This document shows, one piece after another, positions 1 to 6,432 of a stretch of 6,702 nucleotides of DNA. A program made the position numbers and the translations under genes. Positions within the stretch are counted from its first letter, which is position 1, and the number at the start of each line of letters is the position of its first letter. This DNA comes from an uncultured Chloroflexota bacterium (GTDB lineage: Bacteria > Chloroflexota > Anaerolineae > Aggregatilineales > Phototrophicaceae). The stretch is taken from positions 1 through 6,702 of the forward strand of contig CALMDI010000298.1 in the NCBI GenBank assembly GCA_937864975.1, read 5' to 3'. The notes below the pieces were generated by a model, which was given only the letters and a program-made list of their open reading frames with translations, did not search any database and was not told the DNA's origin.

Positions 1-544
1 GGTTGAGGATCGCGCGATGGGTGATGACCTTACCGGGATTTGTCGCCAGCAGGCGGAGCAGTTCATACTCTTTGGGCGTGAGATGAATTTCGTCGCCGTT
101 GACAAACACCCGCCGATTGAGAAGATCAATCCGCAGGCTGCCGACCGACACCTCGCTTTTCGACGGTGTTCTACTGGCGTCCATCGCCCCACGCCGGAGC
201 ACGGCTTGAATGCGCGCCCGCAGCTCGTCCATGTTGAATGGCTTCGTGACGTAGTCATCCGCGCCCAGATCGAGTGCCGCTATTTTCACCTTGTCCTCGT
301 TTTTCACCGACAGGATAATGATAGGGACGCTGCTCCACTCGCGGATCCTTCGGCAAACTTCGAGTCCATCCGGTTCCGATCCGAGGTTGATATCCAGGAC
401 GATGACATCCGGCTGGCGCTGCGAGATGGCGACAAGCGCTTCCTGCCCACCGGCAGCAGTCACGACCTCGTAGCCGTAACCCGTCAGTCCGGTTGCCACC
501 AAACGCCTGATCTGATTTTCGTCGTCCACGATCAGAATTTTCAT
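1..544 (-). CDS. kdpE: KdpE-type (OmpR/PhoB family) response regulator, 3' end cut by window edge
   Basis: Cytoplasmic DNA-binding response regulator, presumably phosphorylated by the kinase encoded just upstream. My translation of the minus strand gives 181 codons with no stop before the edge. The receiver domain (about residues 1-115) starts MKILIVDDEN and has the acidic pair D7/D8, phospho-acceptor D51 (VIVLDINLG), switch residue S79 (IIILSVKN) and K101 (VTKPF), so it looks functional. A linker leads to the winged-helix effector domain from about residue 130, seen as GSLRIDLLNRRVFVNGDE, then LTPKEYELLRLLATNPGKV; its final part lies outside the window. The family is usually about 225-230 aa. 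The ATG overlaps the kinase's TGA as ATGA, so the two are co-transcribed and translationally coupled. The KdpE label rests on similarity and on the KdpD-type partner. No kdpFABC genes are visible, so the true signal and targets are unknown. Confidence 0.9.
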   Translation of the reverse strand, partial: MKILIVDDENQIRRLVATGLTGYGYEVVTAAGGQEALVAISQRQPDVIVLDINLGSEPDGLEVCRRIREWSSVPIIILSVKNEDKVKIAALDLGADDYVTKPFNMDELRARIQAVLRRGAMDASRTPSKSEVSVGSLRIDLLNRRVFVNGDEIHLTPKEYELLRLLATNPGKVITHRAILN

Positions 545-1932
545 AGCATCGGTACCGCAGCCCGGGGCAGGGTACAAACAAGCGTTGCCCCACCACCGTG
601 CGTATCTTCGATGGACAGACTGCCTTGATGCGCCTCGATGATGCCTTTGGCAATGGCTAAACCCAAACCGATATGCCCGTCCTTTCCCGGATGGAACGGC
701 TCCATGATGACAGTGCGTTCCTCTGGCGGGATGGGAGGTCCATGATTGATGACTGCCAGCCTGACGACGTCGGTATCCGCGCTGCCACAGAGTTCCACCT
801 GCCGGTCATCGGGTTCATATCGTAAAGCGTTATCGACCAGGTTGGATAACGCTCTCAGTATGAGTCCATAATCACACTGGATGAGGGGCATGTCATCGGG
901 GAAGGTGAGGCGAATACGCTCCTTGCCGGTTCGCTGCCAAACCTGCGCGGCAATATCGCCGGCGATTTCTTCGAGTGAATTCCAATGCTTATTCAGGTAA
1001 AGCGCACCTGCCTTTAGGCGTGACATATCCAATAAGTCTTCAACCAGCTGGTTGAGAACGTCCGCTTCCTGATCGATGATTTGAAGCATCTCCAGTTGTG
1101 CCTCTTGCGGCAGGGTTTTCCGCAAGTTCAGAAGGTTGCTGATAGACGACTTGATGATCGTTAAGGGCGTACGCAGGTCGTGTGAGACTGCCTGGAGCAG
1201 CGCCGTTTTCAGGCGGTCCGCCTCCTCAAAGGTATAGCTTGCCTGCGCCCGCTGAGTTAATTCAATACGTTGCAGCGCCGTCGATGCCTGAGCGGCGCAC
1301 GCCGTCACCATACGCTGCTGCCAGGACGTCGGAGACTGACCAAATCCCGCGACCAGGGTGCCAAATACCTGGTCAGAGGATTTCAAGAGGACATACGCTA
1401 AGGTCTCAGAGGTAGGTGATGGATCGATGCCGGGTAAGACTCGGATGTCCTCCATGCCCAGGTCGTCTACCAACACTTGCCTCAGGACACGATACACCTC
1501 TTGAGAATCGGACAACTGATTAAAGGTACTGGTCAGCTTGACGAGAACGTCCTGCTCTGCTGCTCGCTGGCGTGCGGCTTCGGCTTGCGTTCGGGCATAG
1601 GAAGCGAGTTGTCCACTGATAACAGCGACGAGCAAGAAGAGGATGAGATCAAGAAACTCACGTGGATCGGCGACGACAAAGGTGTAAAAAGGCTGCACGA
1701 GAAGAAAATTGAACCCCAGGAACGAGATGATGGCGACAACCAGGGATGGTCCTGTGCCGTGGCGTACCGCCGTGATCAGCACAATTAGAATGTAGATGAG
1801 AGAAAAATTGGCGGCGGTCAGATAGGCGCGTAGTATCCAGAGCAGCAAGGAGACAGCGACGGCGAGAAGCGCAGCAATACCGTAGCGTCTTAAATAGGCT
1901 GCTTTTAGATTTGAACGCCGACCAGGGTTCAC
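541..1932 (-). CDS. kdpD: KdpD-type sensor histidine kinase, short form without the N-terminal KdpD/USP sensor region
   Basis: Inner-membrane sensor kinase of 463 aa. Four predicted helices at about 16-36, 41-56, 60-80 and 90-108 match the KdpD membrane domain (DUF4118), including GTGPSLVVAIISFLGFNFL and the FYTFVVADP segment. A short coiled region and a GAF-like linker (about 125-230) follow. HisKA carries the H-box AVSHDLRTPLT with H251. The ATPase domain has an N-box (NLVDNALRY, N368), an F-box-like EPFHPG and a G2 box GLGLAIAKG (422-430). The G1 box reads NHGPPIP (396-402) where DNGPGIP is usual, so its Asp and second Gly are replaced. E. coli KdpD is about 894 aa; the cytosolic N-terminal sensor half is absent here. 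The start is GTG with AAGGA 11 nt upstream (1944-1948). Its TGA overlaps the regulator's ATG. Potassium or osmotic sensing is inferred from the family only. Confidence 0.9.
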   Translation of the reverse strand: MNPGRRSNLKAAYLRRYGIAALLAVAVSLLLWILRAYLTAANFSLIYILIVLITAVRHGTGPSLVVAIISFLGFNFLLVQPFYTFVVADPREFLDLILFLLVAVISGQLASYARTQAEAARQRAAEQDVLVKLTSTFNQLSDSQEVYRVLRQVLVDDLGMEDIRVLPGIDPSPTSETLAYVLLKSSDQVFGTLVAGFGQSPTSWQQRMVTACAAQASTALQRIELTQRAQASYTFEEADRLKTALLQAVSHDLRTPLTIIKSSISNLLNLRKTLPQEAQLEMLQIIDQEADVLNQLVEDLLDMSRLKAGALYLNKHWNSLEEIAGDIAAQVWQRTGKERIRLTFPDDMPLIQCDYGLILRALSNLVDNALRYEPDDRQVELCGSADTDVVRLAVINHGPPIPPEERTVIMEPFHPGKDGHIGLGLAIAKGIIEAHQGSLSIEDTHGGGATLVCTLPRAAVPML

Positions 1933-2424
1933 TTGAGGCTCATTCCTTCACAAGGTTTCGTCCATCGTCGCAAGCGAACGATCCGATTCCAGTTTTTGCT
2001 TGTACTTTAGCCCATCGGAAACCGTGCCTACAAAATGTAGCGCGCAAGAAGATAGTTCGTCCGTCAAGATGTCACCACTATCCGGTTTGCCAGGCAATTA
2101 ATAGCCGACGCTGCTCGATTATAGGTACCATTGGTCACGGCGGCGACTCAACACGCCTGCTCACACCGTCGTCCGGCTGTCGAATCCATGTCTGATATGG
2201 ATCATCTCGGCGTTGCCGTCTCCATGTCCGTGATCCCATGAACGATGGCTTGCACACCCGCTGTGGCTGTGGATGGGACGGTTTTATGCGGCGTTCTACA
2301 CTAAACGTTAGGGATGAATACCTTGCGCCTTGAGCCGTGGCGTAGCACAATGCCTTTACGCGCGCTGAACCGGCGAATCCCACACAAGTCCTGAGCGCCG
2401 ACCCCAATCTGGAGAGCGCAGTCC
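1933..2424. other. Gene-free divergent intergenic region
   Basis: This stretch of about 490 bp lies between the kinase gene (minus) and the truncated receiver gene (plus). The open frames crossing it have no recognisable domains and read as low-complexity Arg/Pro/Ser-rich shadow translations, so I call no gene. It should contain promoters for both flanking genes, but I find no convincing -35/-10 pair. On the minus strand there is a TTGACG about 130 nt before the kinase start without a well-spaced -10. Two dyads are visible: an imperfect one at 1964-1982 (ATCGT-CGC/GCG-ACGAT with one bulged base), 32-50 nt before the kinase start, and ATCCAT/ATGGAT at 2184-2202. Either could be an operator; neither is assignable. 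Confidence 0.5.
1964..1982. promoter_or_regulatory. Imperfect dyad upstream of the kinase gene
   Basis: ATCGTCGC, two bases, then GCG-A-ACGAT: a near-palindrome with one extra A. It lies 32-50 nt before the kinase GTG, where a regulator or an mRNA leader structure could act. This is seen directly; the function is a guess. It does not resemble the AT-rich E. coli KdpE site. Confidence 0.2.
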
Positions 2425-2697
2425 ATGAATCGCACCGTATTGATCGTCGATGATGAGGCGCACATTCGCCGTTTGATCGAACGCGCGCTGGAAGACCTGG
2501 AAGATGAGGGCGTGGAGTTGCTCACCGCCGATAACGGCGAGGACGCGCTCAATCTGATCGTCGAACACCGCCCGAAAGTGGTTTTTCTGGACGTGATGAT
2601 GCCCAGGATGAACGGCTTTGACGTGTGTTATCGCGCCAAGCACGAGCACGGGCTGAACGACGTTTTCATCATCCTGCTGGCGACGCCCGCGCCGTAG
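2425..2697 (+). pseudogene. Stand-alone receiver (CheY-like) response regulator, truncated
   Basis: A 90-aa reading frame with a clear receiver N-terminus: LIVDDEAHIRRLI with D9/D10, then phospho-acceptor D56 in VVFLDVMMPRMNGFDV. Similarity holds through strand 4 (FIILL, residues 81-85) and then stops. The expected Thr/Ser after strand 4, the loop, and the strand-5 Lys (KPF) with helix 5 are missing. In their place come ATPAP and a stop. Receivers are normally about 115-125 aa, so roughly a quarter of the fold is gone and the product is very unlikely to fold or signal. The bases after about 2680 belong to an IS630-type transposase read on the other strand, so the cause is a recombination or insertion-deletion. 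The start is supported by GGAGAG at 2411-2416, 8 nt before the ATG. The original gene may have been a single-domain regulator or a longer protein. Confidence 0.75.
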
Positions 2698-2807
2698 AGT
2701 CGCACCGCCTGCAAGCGCTTCAGTTCATAGGCGTCGCGCGTTTGTCGCTCGGCCTGCTGAAACGCTTTTTGTTCATCGTCCGTGAGTTGAAAGTGTCGTT
2801 TGCCCAT
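2680..2807 (-). pseudogene. IS630-type transposase, N-terminal remnant
   Basis: Read on the minus strand from ATG at 2805-2807 the frame begins MGKRHFQLTDDEQKAF and continues QQAERQTRDAYELKRLQAVR, then LYGAGV. This is the pattern of the N-terminal helix-turn-helix segment of IS630-family transposases (LT-x-(D/E)E start, then ELKRLQAVRLYG). Homology ends near residue 42. Beyond it the frame continues antisense through the receiver gene to a stop at 2628-2630 (59 aa in all). The DDE catalytic domain and the far IS end are missing, so the piece is dead. One terminal inverted repeat might remain between 2810 and about 3000, but it cannot be picked out without the other end. The family call is from memory of the motif. 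Confidence 0.65.
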
Positions 2808-2948
2808 AGCCTTGATTTTACATCAGGCACAATCGTTTTCGGTTATCCATTTGTCGAATTCACTCACGAATCAAATAAAAGGGCACCAGTAACCATTGAC
2901 CTGCCGCCCCTCCTGTAGCAACCATCAATTTACTTGTCGCTCTCGGTG

Positions 2949-2972
2949 TGGTTGTATCCCTGGTTGTATCCC
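2949..2972. repeat. 12-bp perfect tandem duplication
   Basis: TGGTTGTATCCC occurs twice head to tail. It lies in the spacer between the IS remnant and the SemiSWEET-like gene. It could be a slippage product, a duplicated protein-binding site or a recombination scar. Confidence 0.6.
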
Positions 2973-3009
2973 AAGAGGGAGACCAACCCGCTTTCCAGTT
3001 GGGCTTTAA

Positions 3010-3049
3010 TGGGGGCAGTTGAGTAAACCAAAGCCGAACGTGGGGGCAG
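3010..3049 (+). repeat. Pair of TGGGGGCAG direct repeats before the SemiSWEET-like gene
   Basis: TGGGGGCAG is at 3010-3018 and again at 3041-3049, 31 bp apart (about three helical turns). The downstream copy ends 4 nt before the ATG at 3054, so its G-run may serve as the ribosome binding site. A regulatory role for the pair is speculation. Confidence 0.35.
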
Positions 3050-3053
3050 CAAC

Positions 3054-3356
3054 ATGGATCAGTTACAAACCATTGCCGGATCCGTCGCCGGGTTCATCTT
3101 CGCCGCTGGCTCGCTGGATATGCTCATCAAGGCGTGGCGCACAAAGGACCTGCGGTCGTACAGCTTGGGTCAGATGGTGATGAACAACGTTGGCAACCTG
3201 TTTTACTGGCTGTACGTCAGCAGCCTGCCGTTCGGTCCTATCTGGTTTATGCATACATTCTTCACTCTTGTGTCCCTGCTCATGTTGATCTGGTATGTGC
3301 TTTATCAGAAAGAACCCAAAACCAGCTTACAACACAGTGCTGAGTTTCAAATGTAG
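3054..3356 (+). CDS. SemiSWEET/PQ-loop-like small membrane protein
   Basis: A 100-aa protein with three hydrophobic helices at about 4-26, 37-57 and 61-84 and a short polar tail. SemiSWEETs are bacterial half-transporters of about 85-100 aa that dimerise in the inner membrane and move sugars. Helix 1 plus the loop (AGFIFAAGSLDMLIKAWRTK, then DLRSYSL) matches the family pattern GFL...LPQ-(x)-IK...TKD..SIS closely in spacing. The PQ pair is replaced by D22-M23. The helix-3 Asn that lines the sugar pocket in characterised members appears as Thr (TFFTL, T68) when aligned by eye, so substrate and even transport activity are uncertain. The start is ATG with a G-rich run 4-8 nt upstream. The gene is monocistronic and convergent with the regulator gene downstream (5 bp between stops). 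No frameshift or damage is visible. Confidence 0.7.
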   Translation: MDQLQTIAGSVAGFIFAAGSLDMLIKAWRTKDLRSYSLGQMVMNNVGNLFYWLYVSSLPFGPIWFMHTFFTLVSLLMLIWYVLYQKEPKTSLQHSAEFQM

Positions 3357-3361
3357 GCGCT

Positions 3362-5908
3362 TCAGGCTAAGAGAAACTCTAAAGCATTTGAGAGTGACAT
3401 TCTCTGACCCTCATTCCAGATCGTGTCAAATTCCCGATCCGATAGCTGCGACTGGATGACGCCCTGAGCGTCATCCAGCCGGGACTGAAGCATCGGTAAT
3501 AACCGTTGCCCGCTCTGCAATCGAAATGATTCTGCCACGCTGCCCAGAGTCGCAGCGCGGCGGTAATCGCCCTGCGCCGAGGCGATGAGCGAGGCTCGCG
3601 CAAAGAGAGGAATCAGATCAACCGGCATCGCATCCACAGTGCCTTCAAGCTTTTGGGTCGCCTGCAACTGGTGATAAAGCTGCTCGACAATGGCAAGACT
3701 GGCACGCAAATGGATGATGGCAGTATTGACGTCGCCGCGCGCCAGAGCCACCTCGCTTAAAACAGCCAATACTTCCTGCTGCCCGCGCACGTCGGGATCC
3801 CCCGTCTGATAGGTGTGCAGGGCTTCCTGTAAATCCCGTTCAGCCGCGTCGATATCCCCGCGATAAAGTTGGATAAGACTGAAACCGACCACCCCGCCCC
3901 CGAACGCGAGCTGCTGACCCAGGGCGCGAGCAAGCTCCATACTCTCTTTCATCAGATCGTAAGCTTCCTCTAATCGTCCTTCCTGAAACGCGATCTGCGC
4001 CAAACGACCCAAAGGATCGCCTAGCATGTCGATGGCACCGATTTGCCGGTAACCGGCGACGCTCTTTTGGTAATAATCTCGTGCTTCGGTATAACGCCCG
4101 CTGCTTTCAAACCACGTCGCTGCGCCAACATAGAATAATGGCAGCAGGTGCTGCAAATGCCCTGTCTCGAGAATAAGGTCAATGCCTTCGTGCAGCCCCT
4201 TGAGCGCCTGTTCCGTACTGACACTGATCAGGTTATAAGTTAAATGGGCTGGAATAAGCGCATCAATGTCGCCTAGGCGACGTGCCATGGGTATGACTCT
4301 TGTCGCCAGCGGCTCTGCTTCTCCAAAACGTCCCTGATAAAAGAGCGAGGCAGAACAAAAAGCAAGCGCCAGGCAGAGTGGTGTGCTATCCGTATTTCCT
4401 GCCTGATGGATGGCTTTCATCCCCCAGTGTGCGACATCTCGAAAGTTACCACGCCGGAACCAATAGAGCCACAGGTGAGCCAGCATACTCAAGCTCATCT
4501 CCGTGTACTCGCTGTCGAGGCTCCATTCGAGGGCAGCCCGAATATTGTCCTGTTCCTGGTCGAACCGAGCCGCTGCCTCCATGCCTTGTGGGCTAACGTG
4601 TTGTGCATCGAGGTTTATGGCGAGTACCAAACAAGCGTTGAAATACTTATGGCGGATTGCCGTTTCCTCGCCGGACTGCCGGAGTTTTTCCGCAGCGTAT
4701 TGCCGCGTCAACTCGTGCAGATCGTAGCGACCATTGGCTCCCACGCGCACCAGCGATTTATCCACCAGTCGCCGGAGCATAAACAGGTTTGCCCCGGCGA
4801 CCGCAAAGGCTTCCTCTGGTTGCCAACCTCCTCGAAAAAGGCTCAGGCACATCAGAGCATGTTGTTCGTCGGTCGTGAGTAGGTTCCAGGTATGGTCGAA
4901 GATAGCGCGCACGCTGCGATGGCGATCCGGTACATTGCGAACGTCTGTCGTCAGGATGCTAAGGTCATGCTGAATACGATCAGCGATCTGACGACACGCC
5001 ATCAGGGGTGTCCAACTGGCGGCGATCTCGACCGCCAAAGGGAGGTTGCCGACGAGATCGCAAATGTGGGTGATGGAGGCAAAATCATGATCGACTTTAA
5101 GGTCGTGTTTTAATCGCCGTGCCGTATCCACAAATAAGGTCACTGCCTGATCCAGTTCAGGAACCGTGTAAACCCACTCCTCCGCGAGATTCAACCGCTC
5201 TCGTGACGTGGCGAGCAGCTTCAGACCCGGAGCGTGAGCCAGCAATTCAGTGAGCCAGGTCATGTCACCGTTCAGTTGCTCGCAATTGTCTAAGATCAGC
5301 AGCATGGAACGGCGAGACAGGTAGGCGAGGACCTGTTCCGCAGGCGGTCCCGCCAGCGCCAGCCGCAGGGCTTGAGCCATCGCATCTGGAATCAGTGAGG
5401 TCGTGGTGACCGCTGCCAGCGACACGAAGGCGACACCATCGACAAACACGCCCTGCTGCGCCTGGACTGCCGCCAGCGCCAGCCGCGTTTTGCCCATCCC
5501 GCCGGGACCAACGAGAGTCAAAAGACGGCAATTGGGGTCTGCCAATAGGTCGTTGATCGCCGCCAGTTCAACCTCGCGCCCGATGAACGGTGTCGCCGGT
5601 CGCGGCAGTGGCAGAGGGGTATGTATAGGCGTCGTTGTTAGCGCTGGTGTTTCCCGATGGCTTTGCGTCAAGTGGTCAACAGGACGTTCACCGCGCGCGA
5701 CTTCCACGAAGATTTGGCGCGTCGACTCTGGAACGTTCACAACGGCAGCTAATAATTCCGCCAGCTCTGGGGAAGGGTGTCGCTCGTCGCCTTCAATTTT
5801 CTTGATCATGGCGACCGAACAGTAAGCCATTGCCGCCAACTCACGTTGTGTAAGGCGTAACTGCTCGCGCCGCTGCTTAAGCCACTGACCAAATGAGTAG
5901 GTGTCCAC
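3362..5908 (-). CDS. XRE-type HTH + NB-ARC/STAND ATPase + TPR regulator
   Basis: An 848-aa cytoplasmic signal-transduction ATPase. An XRE-type helix-turn-helix lies at about 6-62 (FGQWLKQRREQLRLTQRELA, then CSVAMIKKIEGDERHPS). A Pro/Thr-rich linker (about 80-105) leads to the STAND module beginning PFIGREVE (107-114). That module has Walker A GPGGMGKT (134-141), Walker B LLILDN with D207, a sensor-1-like LLATSRERLN (231-240), GNLPLAVEIAA (287-297) and a winged-helix YDLHEL (395-400) at the MHD position. From about 430 to 830 it is helical TPR repeats, seen as AxxYYxxA-like pairs such as GRYTEARDYYQKS and GRLEEAYDLMKES. All ATPase motifs are intact. STAND proteins switch on after ligand binding to the repeats; ligand and target genes are unknown. 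The start is GTG: no ATG or GTG lies upstream in frame within the leader, and the HTH begins six residues in. It may autoregulate. A defence role is possible for STAND proteins, but nothing nearby supports it. Confidence 0.9.
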   Translation of the reverse strand: MDTYSFGQWLKQRREQLRLTQRELAAMAYCSVAMIKKIEGDERHPSPELAELLAAVVNVPESTRQIFVEVARGERPVDHLTQSHRETPALTTTPIHTPLPLPRPATPFIGREVELAAINDLLADPNCRLLTLVGPGGMGKTRLALAAVQAQQGVFVDGVAFVSLAAVTTTSLIPDAMAQALRLALAGPPAEQVLAYLSRRSMLLILDNCEQLNGDMTWLTELLAHAPGLKLLATSRERLNLAEEWVYTVPELDQAVTLFVDTARRLKHDLKVDHDFASITHICDLVGNLPLAVEIAASWTPLMACRQIADRIQHDLSILTTDVRNVPDRHRSVRAIFDHTWNLLTTDEQHALMCLSLFRGGWQPEEAFAVAGANLFMLRRLVDKSLVRVGANGRYDLHELTRQYAAEKLRQSGEETAIRHKYFNACLVLAINLDAQHVSPQGMEAAARFDQEQDNIRAALEWSLDSEYTEMSLSMLAHLWLYWFRRGNFRDVAHWGMKAIHQAGNTDSTPLCLALAFCSASLFYQGRFGEAEPLATRVIPMARRLGDIDALIPAHLTYNLISVSTEQALKGLHEGIDLILETGHLQHLLPLFYVGAATWFESSGRYTEARDYYQKSVAGYRQIGAIDMLGDPLGRLAQIAFQEGRLEEAYDLMKESMELARALGQQLAFGGGVVGFSLIQLYRGDIDAAERDLQEALHTYQTGDPDVRGQQEVLAVLSEVALARGDVNTAIIHLRASLAIVEQLYHQLQATQKLEGTVDAMPVDLIPLFARASLIASAQGDYRRAATLGSVAESFRLQSGQRLLPMLQSRLDDAQGVIQSQLSDREFDTIWNEGQRMSLSNALEFLLA

Positions 5909-5941
5909 CTCAGTTTTTGTTTCCCTTACTCGTATTCGCCC

Positions 5942-5947
5942 ATTGTA
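5942..5947 (-). promoter_or_regulatory. Candidate -10 box for the XRE-STAND gene
   Basis: TACAAT on the minus strand, 33 nt before the GTG, giving a leader of about 27 nt. No good -35 hexamer lies 16-18 nt further upstream, so it is either a weak promoter or one needing an activator. Confidence 0.35.
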
Positions 5948-5977
5948 GCCTAACAGGGGATTAACGAGCAGGTGAGG

Positions 5978-5991
5978 TTACCACGCGGTAA
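5978..5991. promoter_or_regulatory. Dyad upstream of the XRE-STAND promoter (candidate operator)
   Basis: TTACC-ACGC-GGTAA, a perfect 5-bp inverted repeat with a 4-bp centre. It sits 30-44 bp upstream of the candidate -10, near the -45 region. XRE proteins bind short dyads of this size and often control their own gene, so it is a reasonable but unproven autoregulatory site. Confidence 0.3.
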
Positions 5992-6130
5992 TATTCCAAA
6001 AAATGAACAAGGCAGTCTTATGAAATCCCCTGCCATTTTCAGCGGCTTTCACTACTTCTTCCTCTAATCATCACACTTTTTCCACGTCGCGCCGCGCAAG
6101 GGCAGGAGACAATAGCCTCTGAGGCACCCA

Positions 6131-6432
6131 CTAGGCGCGCGCGCCGCGATAAGCACAGGCGTCGATGGTCGGGAACATCTCGTCCCAACCACTCATATCC
6201 TGGTCTACAACGTCGAACGATAAGGAACCGGCTGGAAGCTGCGGTCAATGGGTGGAAGAAGCCATTCCCGGTTCGCCCGCTTGTCCATCAGCGAGACGAT
6301 TTTCGCCCCCATTCGCGGCACGACGATGATCCGAAGCAGGGATGCTTCCAGAGCCAGCGCGCGCTGCGCCCATCGTGTCTCGTCTATTCGACTGCCGCGC
6401 CGGACGTATGACGCCTGCGGCTGTTCGCCCAC
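6131..6432 (-). pseudogene. Aldose 1-epimerase/galactose mutarotase-like gene, frameshifted and truncated
   Basis: Minus-strand remnant of a sugar mutarotase-like (galactose mutarotase fold) protein. From GTG at 6430-6432 the first frame reads GEQPQASYVRRGSRIDETRW, then LRIIVVPRMGAKIVSLMDKR and REWLLPP...PVPYRSTL, and ends at TAG 6205-6207. The pattern 'LR-(V/I)-x-VLPxxGAKI-x-SL-x-DKR-x-x-REWLLPP' is the N-terminal strand region of this family. The next homologous residues, VDQDMSGWDEMFPTIDACAY, continue in the neighbouring frame from 6208 down to about 6149. One lost T in an original ACG-TTT-GTA (Thr-Phe-Val) explains the shift. The second frame stops at 6131-6133 after YRGARA, and no further homology follows, so about two thirds of a usual protein of 300-plus aa is missing. 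The start overlaps the preceding gene's end by 49 bp. The family call is from motif memory; the frameshift is well supported by the way the motif resumes. Confidence 0.65.

Larger units (their letters stand above)
2808..3053. other. Non-coding spacer with short direct repeats; possible IS end remnant and SemiSWEET promoter region
   Basis: No credible gene lies between the transposase remnant and the SemiSWEET-like ORF. The left part is more AT-rich (around 2810-2880) and probably represents the upstream end of the dead IS. The right part holds a perfect 12-bp tandem repeat (2949-2972) and a 9-bp direct repeat (3010-3018 and 3041-3049), the second copy of which supplies the purine-rich segment before the 3054 ATG. 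I find no clear -35/-10 pair for the downstream gene. Confidence 0.4.
5909..6130. other. Non-coding upstream region of the XRE-STAND regulator
   Basis: About 220 bp between the regulator start and the broken mutarotase gene. It contains a -10-like box, a short dyad (5978-5991) and a palindrome GCCTC-T-GAGGC at 6115-6125. On the minus strand there is a weak stem GGCAG/CTGCC (about 6013-6035) followed by a T-rich run, which could be a poor terminator for the decayed upstream unit. A 24-codon minus-strand frame starting with GTG at 6050-6052 behind GAGGA is present, but I do not call it a gene. Confidence 0.4.

Noticed and set aside
17..628. 203-aa plus-strand open frame across the response regulator gene
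   Set aside because: It is antisense to a clear receiver plus winged-helix gene and has no domain features of its own.
1911..2195. 94-aa plus-strand open frame starting inside the kinase gene and crossing the intergenic region
   Set aside because: No ribosome binding site, no recognisable domain, and Arg/Cys/Ser-rich composition typical of non-coding translation.
2931..3060. About 40-codon minus-strand frame from an ATG near 3058 ending GYNQGYNHTESDK at about 2930
   Set aside because: The repeated GYN comes only from the 12-bp tandem repeat. The frame is antisense to the SemiSWEET-like start, has no recognisable homology, and a stop lies just upstream.
4406..4882. 158-aa plus-strand open frame inside the large regulator gene
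   Set aside because: It is a shadow of the TPR/ATPase coding sequence, which has intact motifs on the other strand.
3362..5908. The STAND protein as an anti-phage (Avs-like) defence gene
   Set aside because: It has an N-terminal XRE HTH instead of a nuclease, protease or other effector, and no defence genes are next to it. The regulator call fits better.
5978..6052. 24-codon minus-strand frame (GTG start at 6050-6052 behind GAGGA) with a hydrophobic C-terminal half, as a leader peptide or small protein
   Set aside because: It is very short, has a GTG start, no family resemblance, and its end coincides with the dyad. A chance open frame is as likely.
6134..6145. GGCGCGCGCGCC palindrome as a regulatory site
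   Set aside because: It lies at the end of the mutarotase-like remnant and is explained by GC-rich codons (Arg/Gly/Ala). It is more likely the breakpoint than an operator.
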